Origin: Roseobacter sp.
GTDB taxonomy: Bacteria > Pseudomonadota > Alphaproteobacteria > Rhodobacterales > Rhodobacteraceae
Assembly: GCF_024639605.1 (NCBI RefSeq)
Contig: NZ_JAHEHZ010000011.1
Location: forward strand, 1-42,483
Direction: 5' to 3'
Length of the DNA: 42,483 nucleotides
The translations under genes and the position numbers were made by a program. Of this stretch, positions 8,054-16,809 are shown piece after piece (the first letter of the stretch is position 1; every line of letters begins with the position of its first letter). A model generated the notes under the pieces. That model searched no databases and was not told where the DNA came from. It was given only the letters and a program-made list of their open reading frames with translations.

Positions 8054-8967
8054 AGACCAAGAGCCTCCAGCCGCACGGCCTGACGGGCGGCGAGTGCATC
8101 AATCTCCTGCATCGCATCCCGGCTCAGCCCGGCACCCGGTTTGCGCACCACCGGATGCGCGATAAACCCGCGTTTTGCCAGCGAATACTTGCGGATTGCG
8201 AGACCAAGCCCCGGCTGCGCCTCATAGCGGATCATCGGCATGTAGGCGTCGAATATGTCCCGCGCACGGTCGGTATCCCCGGCCGCGCAGGCCGCTGTGA
8301 CCTGTGCCATCATCTCCGGATACGCAAAACCGGTCATGGCCCCATCCGCCCCGCGCAACATCTCTTCGAGCAGGTACATCCCGCCATTGCCGCACAGAAT
8401 GGAAATGCGCCTGTCGCCGGCCTCGCTGGCGCGGCGAAGGGCGGTGATCTTTTCCAGCCCCGGCCAGTCCTCGTGTTTCAGCATGACGCAGGTGGGACAA
8501 TCCTTAACAATCTGCAGAATAACCCGCACCGGGATCTGCACACCGGTCGCAAGCGGAAAGTCCTGCAGCACGAACGGCGTGTCGCCCAGCGTTTCAGCCA
8601 CATTCTGGTAATACGCAAGGATCTGCTCATCCGTGCGCAAATATGATGGCGGGGCCACCATCACGCCTGCAGCACCTGCCTGCATCGAGGTATCGGCCAG
8701 TGCCTTCATCGCAGCAAACCCGGGAGCCGAGACGCCGACCACGACCGGCACATCTGCCCGGCCGGTCACCCGGCGCACAATCGCTTCGGATTCCGCCGCC
8801 GAGAGCTTGCCGGCCTCGCCCATCATGCCCAGGATTGTCAGCCCGGTTGCCCCCAGACGCAGATAAGCATCGGTCAGACTGTCGATACTGTCGAAGTCAA
8901 CGGCCCCGTCCGGCACAAACGGCGTGGCCGCGATGGTGAACACGCCACGCGCGGTCTCGTCAAGCAT
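8050..8967 (-). CDS. DapA-superfamily (DHDPS/NAL-like) lyase
   Basis: Class I aldolase-fold enzyme of the dihydrodipicolinate synthase / N-acetylneuraminate lyase superfamily, 305 residues. The Schiff-base lysine is K164 in VMLKHEDWPG, and the N-terminal binding loop is GMMGEAGKLS. In true DapA this loop is GTTGE, with a catalytic Thr, and the segment before the lysine is YNVP, with a catalytic Tyr. Here they are GMMGE and QDFP, so both helper residues are missing. This argues against lysine biosynthesis and for a catabolic aldolase or dehydratase of a keto acid or hydroxy amino acid. It sits between the SAF dehydrogenase (54-bp gap) and the M20 peptidase (4-base overlap). Superfamily certain, reaction unknown. 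Confidence 0.9.
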   Translation of the reverse strand: MLDETARGVFTIAATPFVPDGAVDFDSIDSLTDAYLRLGATGLTILGMMGEAGKLSAAESEAIVRRVTGRADVPVVVGVSAPGFAAMKALADTSMQAGAAGVMVAPPSYLRTDEQILAYYQNVAETLGDTPFVLQDFPLATGVQIPVRVILQIVKDCPTCVMLKHEDWPGLEKITALRRASEAGDRRISILCGNGGMYLLEEMLRGADGAMTGFAYPEMMAQVTAACAAGDTDRARDIFDAYMPMIRYEAQPGLGLAIRKYSLAKRGFIAHPVVRKPGAGLSRDAMQEIDALAARQAVRLEALGL

Positions 8968-9021
8968 CGGCCAGCCTTCCCGATGGCGCAGAGGGACGGA
9001 TCACTGTCTTCTGCCCCCCGA

Positions 9022-10311
9022 TCATGACGCAACAAGGCTCCGATAGAGTTCAGTCACCGCATCCTCTGCAAGGTCTGCATCGCTGAGCTTCAGGGTCTCG
9101 CCGGCGGCAATATCGCGCGTCACCTTCACCCCGTGCGCGAGCCCGACGGGCAACGCATCGCGCGCTGCAGCGACCGGCTGTGCCTTCCCCCAGACAGTAA
9201 AGCCGCCTTCGCCATCCAGCATTTCACCTGCTTTCAGATCGCGTTTGGCCACAGAGGCGACCGTCCCCCGCATCTCGCGCGATGTGCCGGTGGGCTCGCG
9301 GCGCAAAGCCGCACTCAGCACGGACACCGACAATTCCATGCCAATCAGATGAAAGGGTTTATACATGGCAGCAAACCGGCCGGTGTCATCCACCGGCAGC
9401 CCGTACTGGTGAAAACAGGCGGCAGAATAGGCATTCGGGGCCTCGAGCACCACGTAAACGCCCCATCTCAGATCGCGGAAAACAGGCCGGCCATCGCGTT
9501 CCACGGAGGAAATCGTCTCCACCATTTCCGGTCCCTCAAGCTGCCCGCCGACATCACGCGGGCGCAGCACCCGGGCAAGATCATCGACACCGCAGGGCGG
9601 AAAAGCCAGCCCGTTCTGCGGCACATTGAGCCCGCAGGCATTGGCGATCGCGACCATCTCGATGGCGCTCTTGGTTCCGTCGAGAAAGGAGTTGAACATC
9701 TGCGGGTTCATACCGGCGCGCGCTGCCTCTTCGGGTGTCAGGCCGTAATGCGACCAGACATCATCAGGGGTGACACTGTGATAAGCCGGCAGATATTTGG
9801 TCCCCTTGCCGGCGGCGGCCACGCGGAACCCCGTGGCCCGGGCCCAGTCCACCATCTCAGAAACCAGCGCCGGCTGGTCACCGTAAGCCATGGAATAGAC
9901 CACGCCGGCCTCACGCGCCTCTGCGGCCAGCGCCGGACCGACCAGAACATCAGCTTCGACGTTGACCATGACCACATGCCGGCCTGCGGCGATGGCTGCA
10001 CGTGCATGGCGGATGCCGGCCAGCGGATTGCCGGTCGCTTCGATCACCACATCCACACCATCTGCAGCGACGGCCTGCGCGCCGCTGTCGGTGAACTGTG
10101 TGGCCGCGATGCGCGCATCATCCCAGCCCACCGCCCGACAGGCAGCACGCGCCCGGTCGGGATCAAGATCCGCGATAACGGCCACGTCCAGCCCTGCGAT
10201 TGTCGGCACCTGGCTGAGGAACATTGATCCGAATTTTCCTGCCCCGATCAGGGCGGCGCGGACCGGAGTGCCGCGTTCACCGGCGTCGCGCGCCAGGCTG
10301 CTGAGATTCAT
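9022..10311 (-). CDS. Homoserine-dehydrogenase-like NAD(P) oxidoreductase with C-terminal SAF domain
   Basis: 429 residues. The N-terminal Rossmann fold begins AALIGAGKFGSMFLSQ with an acidic residue at the end of the second strand (VIADLDPDRAR), favouring NAD. The central part resembles the homoserine-dehydrogenase / Gfo-like catalytic domain (AGKGTKYLPAYH, then FLDGTKSAIEM). The last 80 residues contain a SAF-type fold (AKRDLKAGEML and TRDIAAGETL). Proteins of this layout are widespread beside sugar-acid or amino-acid degradation genes, but I do not know a proven reaction for this one. It is the first gene of the minus-strand operon, and the 164-bp gap to the divergent glutathione transferase must carry its promoter. 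Confidence 0.87.
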   Translation of the reverse strand: MNLSSLARDAGERGTPVRAALIGAGKFGSMFLSQVPTIAGLDVAVIADLDPDRARAACRAVGWDDARIAATQFTDSGAQAVAADGVDVVIEATGNPLAGIRHARAAIAAGRHVVMVNVEADVLVGPALAAEAREAGVVYSMAYGDQPALVSEMVDWARATGFRVAAAGKGTKYLPAYHSVTPDDVWSHYGLTPEEAARAGMNPQMFNSFLDGTKSAIEMVAIANACGLNVPQNGLAFPPCGVDDLARVLRPRDVGGQLEGPEMVETISSVERDGRPVFRDLRWGVYVVLEAPNAYSAACFHQYGLPVDDTGRFAAMYKPFHLIGMELSVSVLSAALRREPTGTSREMRGTVASVAKRDLKAGEMLDGEGGFTVWGKAQPVAAARDALPVGLAHGVKVTRDIAAGETLKLSDADLAEDAVTELYRSLVAS

Positions 10312-10427
10312 GATGCTCTCCCTTTTTCACGCAAGCTTAGCGCCGGCGACGGGGCGGCGCCAGATCAGACAACAGACCTGTGGTTGAGCCCCGCGCCTGT
10401 GCGAGATAAACCGCCTTTGATGCCGCT

Positions 10428-10465
10428 GCCCGGATCCGCCGGGCGCTGCTGCCCGGATCCGGAGG
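10428..10465 (+). promoter_or_regulatory. Mutually exclusive hairpins next to the GST ribosome site
   Basis: A 14-base direct repeat (GCTGCCCGGATCCG, at 10425-10438 and 10448-10461) surrounds CCGGGC at 10439-10444. That central element can pair with GCCCGG at 10428-10433 (loop 5) or with GCCCGG at 10451-10456 (loop 6), but not both. The second hairpin ends five bases before the GGAGGT ribosome site (10461-10466) that serves the TTG start at 10476. Pairing is seen in sequence; any regulatory role is inference and needs a transcript that includes this leader. Confidence 0.3.
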
Positions 10466-10475
10466 TTTTTGCCCG

Positions 10476-11126
10476 TTGTCGCCTGTCCTGTGGTCATTCC
10501 GTCGTTGCCCCTATGCAATGCGCGCACGCCTGGCTCTCGAGGTGTCGGGGGTAAGGGTTCATCTGCGCGAGGTCGTTCTGCAGGACAAACCGGCGGCTTT
10601 CCTGCGCGCTTCGCCGGGGGCTACCGTGCCCTGCCTGCAAACAGACACCGGAGTGATTGATGAGAGCCTCGACATCATGATCTGGGCGCTGCGGCAGAAC
10701 GATCCCGAAGGATGGCTCCACATGCCGCCCGAAGGATTTGCCCTGATCAAATACGCCGACGGTCCGTTCAAAGAAGCGCTTGACCGCACCAAATATGAAA
10801 CCCGCTATCCCGGATCGGATCCGGAAGCGGCCCGGCAGGTGGCCTCGGAGTTTCTTCAGAAACTGGATGCTCAGACTGACGACTGGCTCTTCGGGCGGCC
10901 GTCGCTGGCGGATTTCGCGATCCTGCCATTCGTCCGGCAGTTTGCCTTCATCGACAAAGCGCGTTTCGATGCCGGGCCCTGGCCCCGTCTGCAGGGCTGG
11001 CTCGCCTCGTTTCTCGCGTCACAAAAATTTGCAGCCGTCATGCACAGGTATCCCCGATGGCAGGACGGTATGACGGGCGATTTGTTTCCGGATCCGGCAA
11101 CAATATCCGGCACCGGCCGGCATTAA
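10476..11126 (+). CDS. Glutathione S-transferase family protein
   Basis: 216 residues with a thioredoxin-like N-terminal domain carrying an RRCPYAMRARLAL motif. The Cys-Pro-Tyr-Ala active site is of glutaredoxin type, as in Cys-type GSTs that act as thiol transferases or dehydroascorbate/disulfide reductases. The cis-proline is in GATVPCLQTD and the glutathione gamma-Glu contact is IDESLDIMIWAL. The C-terminal helical domain (about 85-200) has the typical SLADFAILPFVRQFA segment with the N-capping Asp. The TTG start at 10476 is supported by GGAGGT nine bases upstream. It stands alone, divergent from the dehydrogenase operon; substrate unknown. Confidence 0.9.
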   Translation: MSPVLWSFRRCPYAMRARLALEVSGVRVHLREVVLQDKPAAFLRASPGATVPCLQTDTGVIDESLDIMIWALRQNDPEGWLHMPPEGFALIKYADGPFKEALDRTKYETRYPGSDPEAARQVASEFLQKLDAQTDDWLFGRPSLADFAILPFVRQFAFIDKARFDAGPWPRLQGWLASFLASQKFAAVMHRYPRWQDGMTGDLFPDPATISGTGRH

Positions 11127-11273
11127 CAGCAATCGCGGTTTGCATTAACGGAAATACTGAGATTTACGTATGAATCTTTGCATCAAAGCCTGACAGCGTT
11201 ACTCTTGGCAACGCTTTGGTGAGGGATTCGTTTGGCAGGCGCGCAGATCCGCGCGGTTCGGGAGTTAAGTTAA

Positions 11274-13229
11274 ATGGCGGGTGAAAGGGGCAGAAGCGGT
11301 GCGACCGGCACGACCGGTGCCGAACAAGCCCCCGGGTCTGAGCGCAGCCCTGCACTTGCAGCCAACTGGGACGACCGCGTGGCAGAGGCCCGAAAGAAAC
11401 GTGCCAGAATCCTCGCGCAGCGCGAAGCCTCAGGACAGAAAAAAAAGTCTGTCAGACCGCGTCCGGTGCCGGCGGGCGACGGTATTCTGCCGCTAACAGA
11501 ATCCGTTCTGAAGAAAACCGCGCCTCCAGAGCCCGTAGCCCACAAACCTGCTGCCGACGGGCCGGCGGCGCGCAGCGCGCAAGGTGCCGTCGCATCCGAA
11601 ATCCTGAAGGCCCGCGTTCCCGGCGATATTGCCCGAAAAACGCTGATTTCAGCCTCTGACCAGAAGACCGTCGCGGCACCCGCAGAGTCCGTGCGCGCCG
11701 TCGCGGTTGCTGAGCGCACTGCAGAAACTCCTGAGTTTCGCCAACCTGCCGATGACCAGATAACTCCGCCCGGAACTGAGGGCACCCCAGGACGGGTGCG
11801 TGACAAGCTGCCGCCGCTGGCAGCACAGATCCAGCCCGCCGCCCCCGGCACCCGGTTACGGACCTTCTCACGCTGGCTCGAATCCAGTACGCCCGGCGTA
11901 CGCCTTGCGGTCATCGCCTTTGCGTGCTGCTTCGGGCTGGGCTTCGGCATGGTGCTGAGTTTCGCGATACTTGCCGCAATGGGCTGGATTACACCGTCAC
12001 AGCAAAGCGCAGAAGCGACACGACCCGGTGCATCTGTTGTGTCAGACACGCCACCGGATGTCCTGACCCGTACCGCCGTTACCATGCTGGCTCCTACGCC
12101 AGGTCCGGGGGTGGGCGGGCTGACAACACCGGGCATAGCGCAGCAGGATACGTTGCGCACAGATGTGCCGCCGCTGGCAGGCGCAGCCCCTGCGGATACC
12201 TATCCTGCAGGCTTTTTGTCGCCCGGACCGCTGATCGGCACCTACACCCCGTTGCTTGCCGGTCCGGAACCCGTCGCGGCGCGGCCCGCACCGCTGTCTC
12301 TTTCGGGCGACAAACTGGCATATGTCGCGCAGACGCCGGACCGGCCGGGAATTATCCTGAGACTGACCGATCAGCTTCCTGAACTTGCCGACCGCAACAA
12401 AATATCACTCTGGACAGGTCTTGCGAGCCTGCGTGTGCCAAGCGCTCAGCCCCGTGAATTTGAGGCGCCGGATGCCGTCGTGGCCACGACCGTGTTCATG
12501 CCCTCGCCGGTTCTGCAGGGCGCAGCATCCGGCACTGCCCCGGTTCTCAATGCAGCGATGCGGGTTCTGCCGGTTGCTGTTTCCGTCGCGAGCTCCGGCA
12601 TCCCGGCGACCCTGCCGGCCACGCCGCCACCGGCTGATCCCGCGACGGGGCCTGCGGACATCGGGATCGCGCCACAAATCCCGGCCATCGTCACGCCGGC
12701 GCTCTACTCACCCGATACCGCAGAAGATCTGCCTCAGACAGGCGCTCCGGCTGAGCGCACACCAACCCTCGCGGGCCGGCTCGGACTTGATGTGCCTGAA
12801 CGGTCCCGCTTCAGCCTCGTGACCTTTGCCCCGGACAGCGTGAGCGACACCTCAGTCGAGGAAAACCGTGCCCGGCTGCGCGAAACAGGCTTTCCGCTCG
12901 GCGCGCTGAACCGTGTGTCCTTCCGGGTGTCAAAAACTCATGTGCGGTATTATCATCCCGACGACGCTGAAGTGGCCCGTGCTGTTGCTGAGGAATTCGG
13001 CGCCCCTGTGCGTGATTTCACCAATATCAGCGGCACCGCACCGATCGGCCGGGTCGAGCTCTGGATGACAGGTGATTCAGGTCGCACAGCAGCACCCGCG
13101 CAGAGCCAGCGTCAGACCACGACACGGCGTGCACAGCCCGCCCCGTCTGCCGCAGAACTGCGCGCCGCGGCCGAGCAGCGCCTGCGCAACCGGCTTGTAA
13201 ACAGCCTGCGCAAAAAAGAGTACAAGTAG
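11274..13229 (+). CDS. Single-pass, Pro/Ala-rich envelope protein with LytR_C-like end
   Basis: 651 residues of low-complexity Ala/Pro/Thr-rich sequence around one hydrophobic segment at about residues 205-235 (AVIAFACCFGLGFGMVLSFA), suggesting a cytoplasmic N-terminal third and a large periplasmic part. The last 130 residues are better conserved in character: RARLRETGFPLGALNRVSFR, then THVRYYHPDD and AEVARAVAEEFGAP. This resembles the C-terminal domain of LytR-CpsA-Psr and SPOR-like proteins that contact peptidoglycan or wall polymer. The very end is basic and helical. GGAG nine bases before the ATG supports the start. It heads a run of same-strand genes including two glycosyltransferases, so an anchoring or scaffold role in a surface-glycan system is plausible but unproven. 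Confidence 0.75.
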   Translation: MAGERGRSGATGTTGAEQAPGSERSPALAANWDDRVAEARKKRARILAQREASGQKKKSVRPRPVPAGDGILPLTESVLKKTAPPEPVAHKPAADGPAARSAQGAVASEILKARVPGDIARKTLISASDQKTVAAPAESVRAVAVAERTAETPEFRQPADDQITPPGTEGTPGRVRDKLPPLAAQIQPAAPGTRLRTFSRWLESSTPGVRLAVIAFACCFGLGFGMVLSFAILAAMGWITPSQQSAEATRPGASVVSDTPPDVLTRTAVTMLAPTPGPGVGGLTTPGIAQQDTLRTDVPPLAGAAPADTYPAGFLSPGPLIGTYTPLLAGPEPVAARPAPLSLSGDKLAYVAQTPDRPGIILRLTDQLPELADRNKISLWTGLASLRVPSAQPREFEAPDAVVATTVFMPSPVLQGAASGTAPVLNAAMRVLPVAVSVASSGIPATLPATPPPADPATGPADIGIAPQIPAIVTPALYSPDTAEDLPQTGAPAERTPTLAGRLGLDVPERSRFSLVTFAPDSVSDTSVEENRARLRETGFPLGALNRVSFRVSKTHVRYYHPDDAEVARAVAEEFGAPVRDFTNISGTAPIGRVELWMTGDSGRTAAPAQSQRQTTTRRAQPAPSAAELRAAAEQRLRNRLVNSLRKKEYK

Positions 13230-13350
13230 TCGCGCCGCGCGGCGTAACGAGCCGTTTGATATCTCCACAGCCTTCATGTTAAAATGCTCCCGATGGTATG
13301 GTCCCGGTCGAATCCGGGCTGTCGCAGGGTATTTCCTGACGGGTGTGAGT

Positions 13351-13668
13351 GTGGCGAACGAAAAGCTTCTTGCGATTGTGACAATTCTCAGCCTGATCGG
13401 ATCAACCGGTCTGGCGCAGGAGGATGTGACAATCGATGATCTGCGGACCATTGATGCGCTGATCACCGGCAAGGAATGGAACGCGCTTTATACCTTCGTG
13501 AACTCCAAACCGCAGCTGACGACCGGAAACGACCCGCTGGCGGTGGAATTACGGAGTTTTGTCGATGAAACCAAACGCGGGCTGCTGAACCGTTTTGATT
13601 CAGGCCCCTCGCAGCCGGATGGCGGTGGTCTCGGCAGCACGGAGCGGTCGGTCGCGTCTATCTACTGA
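13351..13668 (+). CDS. Small secreted protein, unknown
   Basis: With a GTG start at 13351 (13345 also possible) the product begins ANEKLLAIVTILSLIGS and ends its hydrophobic stretch with GLAQEDV. This is a short Sec signal peptide with cleavage probably after the Ala of GLA, leaving about 80 residues. An ATG at 13276 in the same frame would add 25 residues in front of the signal and has no ribosome site. The mature part is acidic and helical (DDLRTIDALITGKEWNALYT), with no cysteine and no family I recognise. It lies between the anchored 651-residue protein and the glycosyltransferases, so it may belong to the same envelope system. Confidence 0.6.
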   Translation: MANEKLLAIVTILSLIGSTGLAQEDVTIDDLRTIDALITGKEWNALYTFVNSKPQLTTGNDPLAVELRSFVDETKRGLLNRFDSGPSQPDGGGLGSTERSVASIY

Positions 13669-13696
13669 TGACCCGCCCGAGGTGAGCAGACCGCCA

Positions 13697-14746
13697 ATGA
13701 CCCCGACAATTGCATATGTGACAGATCCGCGGTTTCCCGGCGGCACATCATCAGCCATCGCCGCCGAACTTGCAGCGATCTCGGACATGGTCCGCCCGGC
13801 GGTCTACGGCCTGAGCACCGCAATGTTCCGGGACCGCGAAGATGCACCGGTTCTGACCGACGCGCTTGCCGCACTGAACCTCACTCTGATCCGGGACCCC
13901 GAAGAAATCGCCGCGGACATTGTGATTTTCCACAACCCGGCCTGCCTCAAGTTTCAGAATACTCCCGGCACCCGGATCATCGCCCGGCACCTGATTGTCG
14001 TGACCCACGAGAATTTCCTGCGGCCCGGAGGACATGAGGCCTTTGACGTGGCGAACTGTCTTGACCAGATCGCGGGCGCATCCGTGGCGCTGACACGCAG
14101 CCTCGCGCCGGTCTCTGATGCCAACCGCAGCACAGTGAGCGACTGGATGGATCGGCATCCTGCCGGTGCGCGCTGGCAGCAAACCCAGGACAACTGGCCG
14201 AATATCTGTGACTTTGACCTGATCGCCCCGACGGCCCGGCCCGCAGACAGGCGCGGGCGACATTCCCGGCCGGGGTTCGAAAAATTTCCTTCTCGCGAAA
14301 CCATGGATCTGTGCTTCCCGTCCGATGCAGCATCAAGTGTGATCCTCGGCGCGGATCACCTCGCTGATGACCCGGACCGCCCTCCCCACTGGACGCTGAT
14401 CCCGTTTCAGGGTCTTTCCGTCGCGCAATACTTTGATATGATTGATTTCATGGTTTATTATACCGCCCCGACCTGGCACGAAAGCTTTGGACGCGTGCTT
14501 GCCGAGGCGATCGCGGCGGGCAAGATCGTGATCACCGATCCCGGGACCGCGCAGACTTTTCAGGGGGGCGTGAAGGCCGCAACCCCGGATGAGGTCAGCG
14601 ACATCATCGCCGGGTACATTGCCGATCCCGACCGGTACCAGGCCGATGTGCGGGCCGGACAGCGCAGTCTTGATGCCTTTTCAGCCGCCGCCTTCCGGCG
14701 CATGTTCAGCGATGTTCTGAGCCGTTCCGGCGAGGCTGTGCTGTGA
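13697..14746 (+). CDS. GT-B glycosyltransferase-like protein
   Basis: 349 residues starting TPTIAYVTDPRFPGGTSSAI, a typical GT4-like N-terminal donor/acceptor fold with a glycine-rich loop after the first strand. The C-terminal half carries the GT-B nucleotide-sugar signature APTWHESFGRVLAEAIAAGK, followed by VVITDPG-like strands (IVITDPGTAQTF), where the E of HESFG and the E of LAEAIAAG contact the sugar nucleotide. The ATG at 13697 is preferred (AGGTGA about 11 bases upstream), because the longer frame overlaps the preceding gene. Its stop overlaps the next gene's GTG start in a GTGA, showing tight coupling. Sugar and acceptor are unknown; a role in extracellular or cell-surface polysaccharide is inferred. 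Confidence 0.8.
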   Translation: MTPTIAYVTDPRFPGGTSSAIAAELAAISDMVRPAVYGLSTAMFRDREDAPVLTDALAALNLTLIRDPEEIAADIVIFHNPACLKFQNTPGTRIIARHLIVVTHENFLRPGGHEAFDVANCLDQIAGASVALTRSLAPVSDANRSTVSDWMDRHPAGARWQQTQDNWPNICDFDLIAPTARPADRRGRHSRPGFEKFPSRETMDLCFPSDAASSVILGADHLADDPDRPPHWTLIPFQGLSVAQYFDMIDFMVYYTAPTWHESFGRVLAEAIAAGKIVITDPGTAQTFQGGVKAATPDEVSDIIAGYIADPDRYQADVRAGQRSLDAFSAAAFRRMFSDVLSRSGEAVL

Positions 14747-16809
14747 TCCTGCTCTGCTCCGGTCAGATTTCCCTGCGGCATCTGGATGCGCTGCTGCTGT
14801 TTGCCACCGGCCTGCGCGAGGCCGGGTACAGCGTTGCCATTGACGACCGGTTTGCGCCCGCTGGCATGTCCCGGCACCAGAAATTCGAAGCGGTCCCCTT
14901 TCTGGCGGCCCCGGATGATATAACGCCCGGTTGCATCGTGATTATCGCCGCCGAGGACATCTCCGAAGAGGTCCAGACACTGCTGCGCGCGGCCCCGCCC
15001 CCCCCGGGAACGCCGGTCAGGGCAGTCGGGTATTTCGAGACCCCGCAGGCGCGGATCAACAGCCGCAACAGGATTGCCTATGCTACGGGCACAGAGCCGG
15101 AGGTCATCAACCGCGGCACACCACACAGCAAACAGCTGATTGAAGCACCGGTGGTACCGCTGGTCACCGCCATAGCCCGGGCACCGGTCCAGTCTGAGGG
15201 CGCACGCACCAGCCTGCTCGTCTATATGCCCGAAGACATGCTGGAAGAAGAAGGCGTGCTGCATGATCTGGCCACCCTGCGGCATGCGCCACGCACCGAT
15301 CTGCACATACTGACGACAGCGAAGGGCAAAGCGATCATCCGTCAGTCGCGCCATGCCGGGCTGTCGGTCTTCGGCTATGGCGAGCTTGCACCGGCCAATC
15401 TGCTGACTTATGCGGACGTCTTTGCATTTTTCGGTCCGGGAATACCGGGAGAACGCATGGCGTTTCTGGCGCTGATTGCGATGGGATCGGGCAAAGTGGT
15501 GATCGACTGCACCACCTCGGCGGCCTTCAAAACCGCAGGGGCGCCGGCGCTGAGCGGACCTGAACACGCCGCCGCTCTTGCAGGCTATCTGGCCGATACC
15601 GTGGCCGGCAGCCGGCGCGAGATAGGCCGCCGCATTCTGCTTGATCCGTGGTTGCGGGCCTGCGATATCGCGACCCTCACAGAAAGCCTGTCTCTGCGCC
15701 CTTCCCCGGCAGCCTCGCCGGACGAACGCGCGCCCGCGACGGTTTTTTTCCCCACTAACGGTGTCGGGCTCGGGCATGCACAGCGCTGTGCCCTGATCGC
15801 GGACGGTCTGCCCGGCGAAAGTGCCGTCCGTTTTGCAGCCTTCCCGAGCTGCACCGATTTGCTGCGCCGACGCGGTTACGACTGCATGCCGGTCATCGCC
15901 CGCAGTGATGCGCATGAGGACGCGTTTGCGGCTGATCTGATCAACTATCTGCGGCTGCGCGACATGCTGGCGCCCGGGGACACGCTTGTTTTTGACGGCG
16001 GCTTTGTGTTCGATTCCGTTTACCGCGTTGTGTCCGAGCTGAAAATTCCTGCCTGGTGGATCCGGCGCGGGCTTTGGCAGCCCGAACATATCAATCCCAA
16101 CGTGCTGGAACGAGAACGGGCTTTTACCGGGGTGATCACCCCGGACGAGGCCTTTCCAGAACTCAATGATGTGTATTCCAGCGGTAATCATATTCACCGC
16201 GTGGGCCCGGTGGTCCGCACCGATGCTTCCTCGCCGAAAGAAAGAGCCGGTCTGCGCAAACGTCTGGGCAAAGCCTTCAACCGGCCGGTGGATACACTCG
16301 CCGTCAGCATGCTGGGCAGCGGCATGGCGTCAGAACGTACCGCACAGGTGCAGATGCTGTGCAGTCTGATGGAGGAACGTGAAAACTGCCTGCACCTGGT
16401 CGTTGTCTGGCCTCATGCGGTTGTCGCCAGTGATTTCGGCCAGTGGCACAACAGTTTTGCGGTGCGTACCGACCAGACGCTGAGCCTGTGTGCCGCGGCG
16501 GATCTTGTGGTGTCGGCGGCTGGGTATAATTCATTCCACGAACTGCTTTATGCCGGAATCCCGTCGATCATGATCCCGAACCATGCGACCTATCTTGACG
16601 ACCAGGAGAAACGCGCCCGGGCGGCGGCAGACCGTAACCTTGCGCGCTTTGTAGCGGCAACGGATCTGCTGACCCTGCAACGTGAGGTGGACGGTCTTCT
16701 CGACGGCACGGTTCGCGCAGAGATTGCAGCGGCATTTACAGAAGTGCCACTACCCGAGCGGGGCAACAATGCCGCCGCAGAACTCATCAGAGGGGTAAAC
16801 AGCAGGTGA
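14743..16809 (+). CDS. Double-module GT-B glycosyltransferase (second module MurG/UGT-like)
   Basis: 688 residues, about twice the length of a single GT-B enzyme. Residues 1-320 look like a degenerate glycosyltransferase: an N-terminal Rossmann half, then YADVFAFFGPGIPGERMAFL and MGSGKVVIDCTTSAAF in the position of the donor-binding half. From about residue 333 a fresh GT-B begins: ATVFFPTNGVGLGHAQRCA, with the Gly-rich GxGxGHxxR loop of MurG and glycosyltransferase 28. It ends with a donor site LCAAADLVVSAAGYNSFHEL and YAGIPSIMIPNH, the MurG-type GGxxTxxEL counterpart. GTG start inside the preceding gene's stop; its own stop overlaps the next start. It may be a natural fusion of two sequential transferases; donor and acceptor unknown. 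Confidence 0.78.
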   Translation: MILLCSGQISLRHLDALLLFATGLREAGYSVAIDDRFAPAGMSRHQKFEAVPFLAAPDDITPGCIVIIAAEDISEEVQTLLRAAPPPPGTPVRAVGYFETPQARINSRNRIAYATGTEPEVINRGTPHSKQLIEAPVVPLVTAIARAPVQSEGARTSLLVYMPEDMLEEEGVLHDLATLRHAPRTDLHILTTAKGKAIIRQSRHAGLSVFGYGELAPANLLTYADVFAFFGPGIPGERMAFLALIAMGSGKVVIDCTTSAAFKTAGAPALSGPEHAAALAGYLADTVAGSRREIGRRILLDPWLRACDIATLTESLSLRPSPAASPDERAPATVFFPTNGVGLGHAQRCALIADGLPGESAVRFAAFPSCTDLLRRRGYDCMPVIARSDAHEDAFAADLINYLRLRDMLAPGDTLVFDGGFVFDSVYRVVSELKIPAWWIRRGLWQPEHINPNVLERERAFTGVITPDEAFPELNDVYSSGNHIHRVGPVVRTDASSPKERAGLRKRLGKAFNRPVDTLAVSMLGSGMASERTAQVQMLCSLMEERENCLHLVVVWPHAVVASDFGQWHNSFAVRTDQTLSLCAAADLVVSAAGYNSFHELLYAGIPSIMIPNHATYLDDQEKRARAAADRNLARFVAATDLLTLQREVDGLLDGTVRAEIAAAFTEVPLPERGNNAAAELIRGVNSR

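Noticed and set aside
6770-8083. 437-codon plus-strand frame opposite the M20 peptidase
   Set aside because: Antisense shadow: the minus-strand protein has intact metal-binding motifs, and this frame has none.
9133-10227. 364-codon plus-strand frame opposite the SAF dehydrogenase
   Set aside because: Antisense shadow of a clear Rossmann-fold protein.
13230-13260. Palindrome GCCGCGCGGC after the 651-residue protein, considered as a terminator
   Set aside because: No T-run follows on either strand.
14560-16197. 545-codon minus-strand frame opposite the double glycosyltransferase
   Set aside because: The plus-strand product has GT-B motifs and GTGA coupling at both ends; this frame has no recognisable domain.
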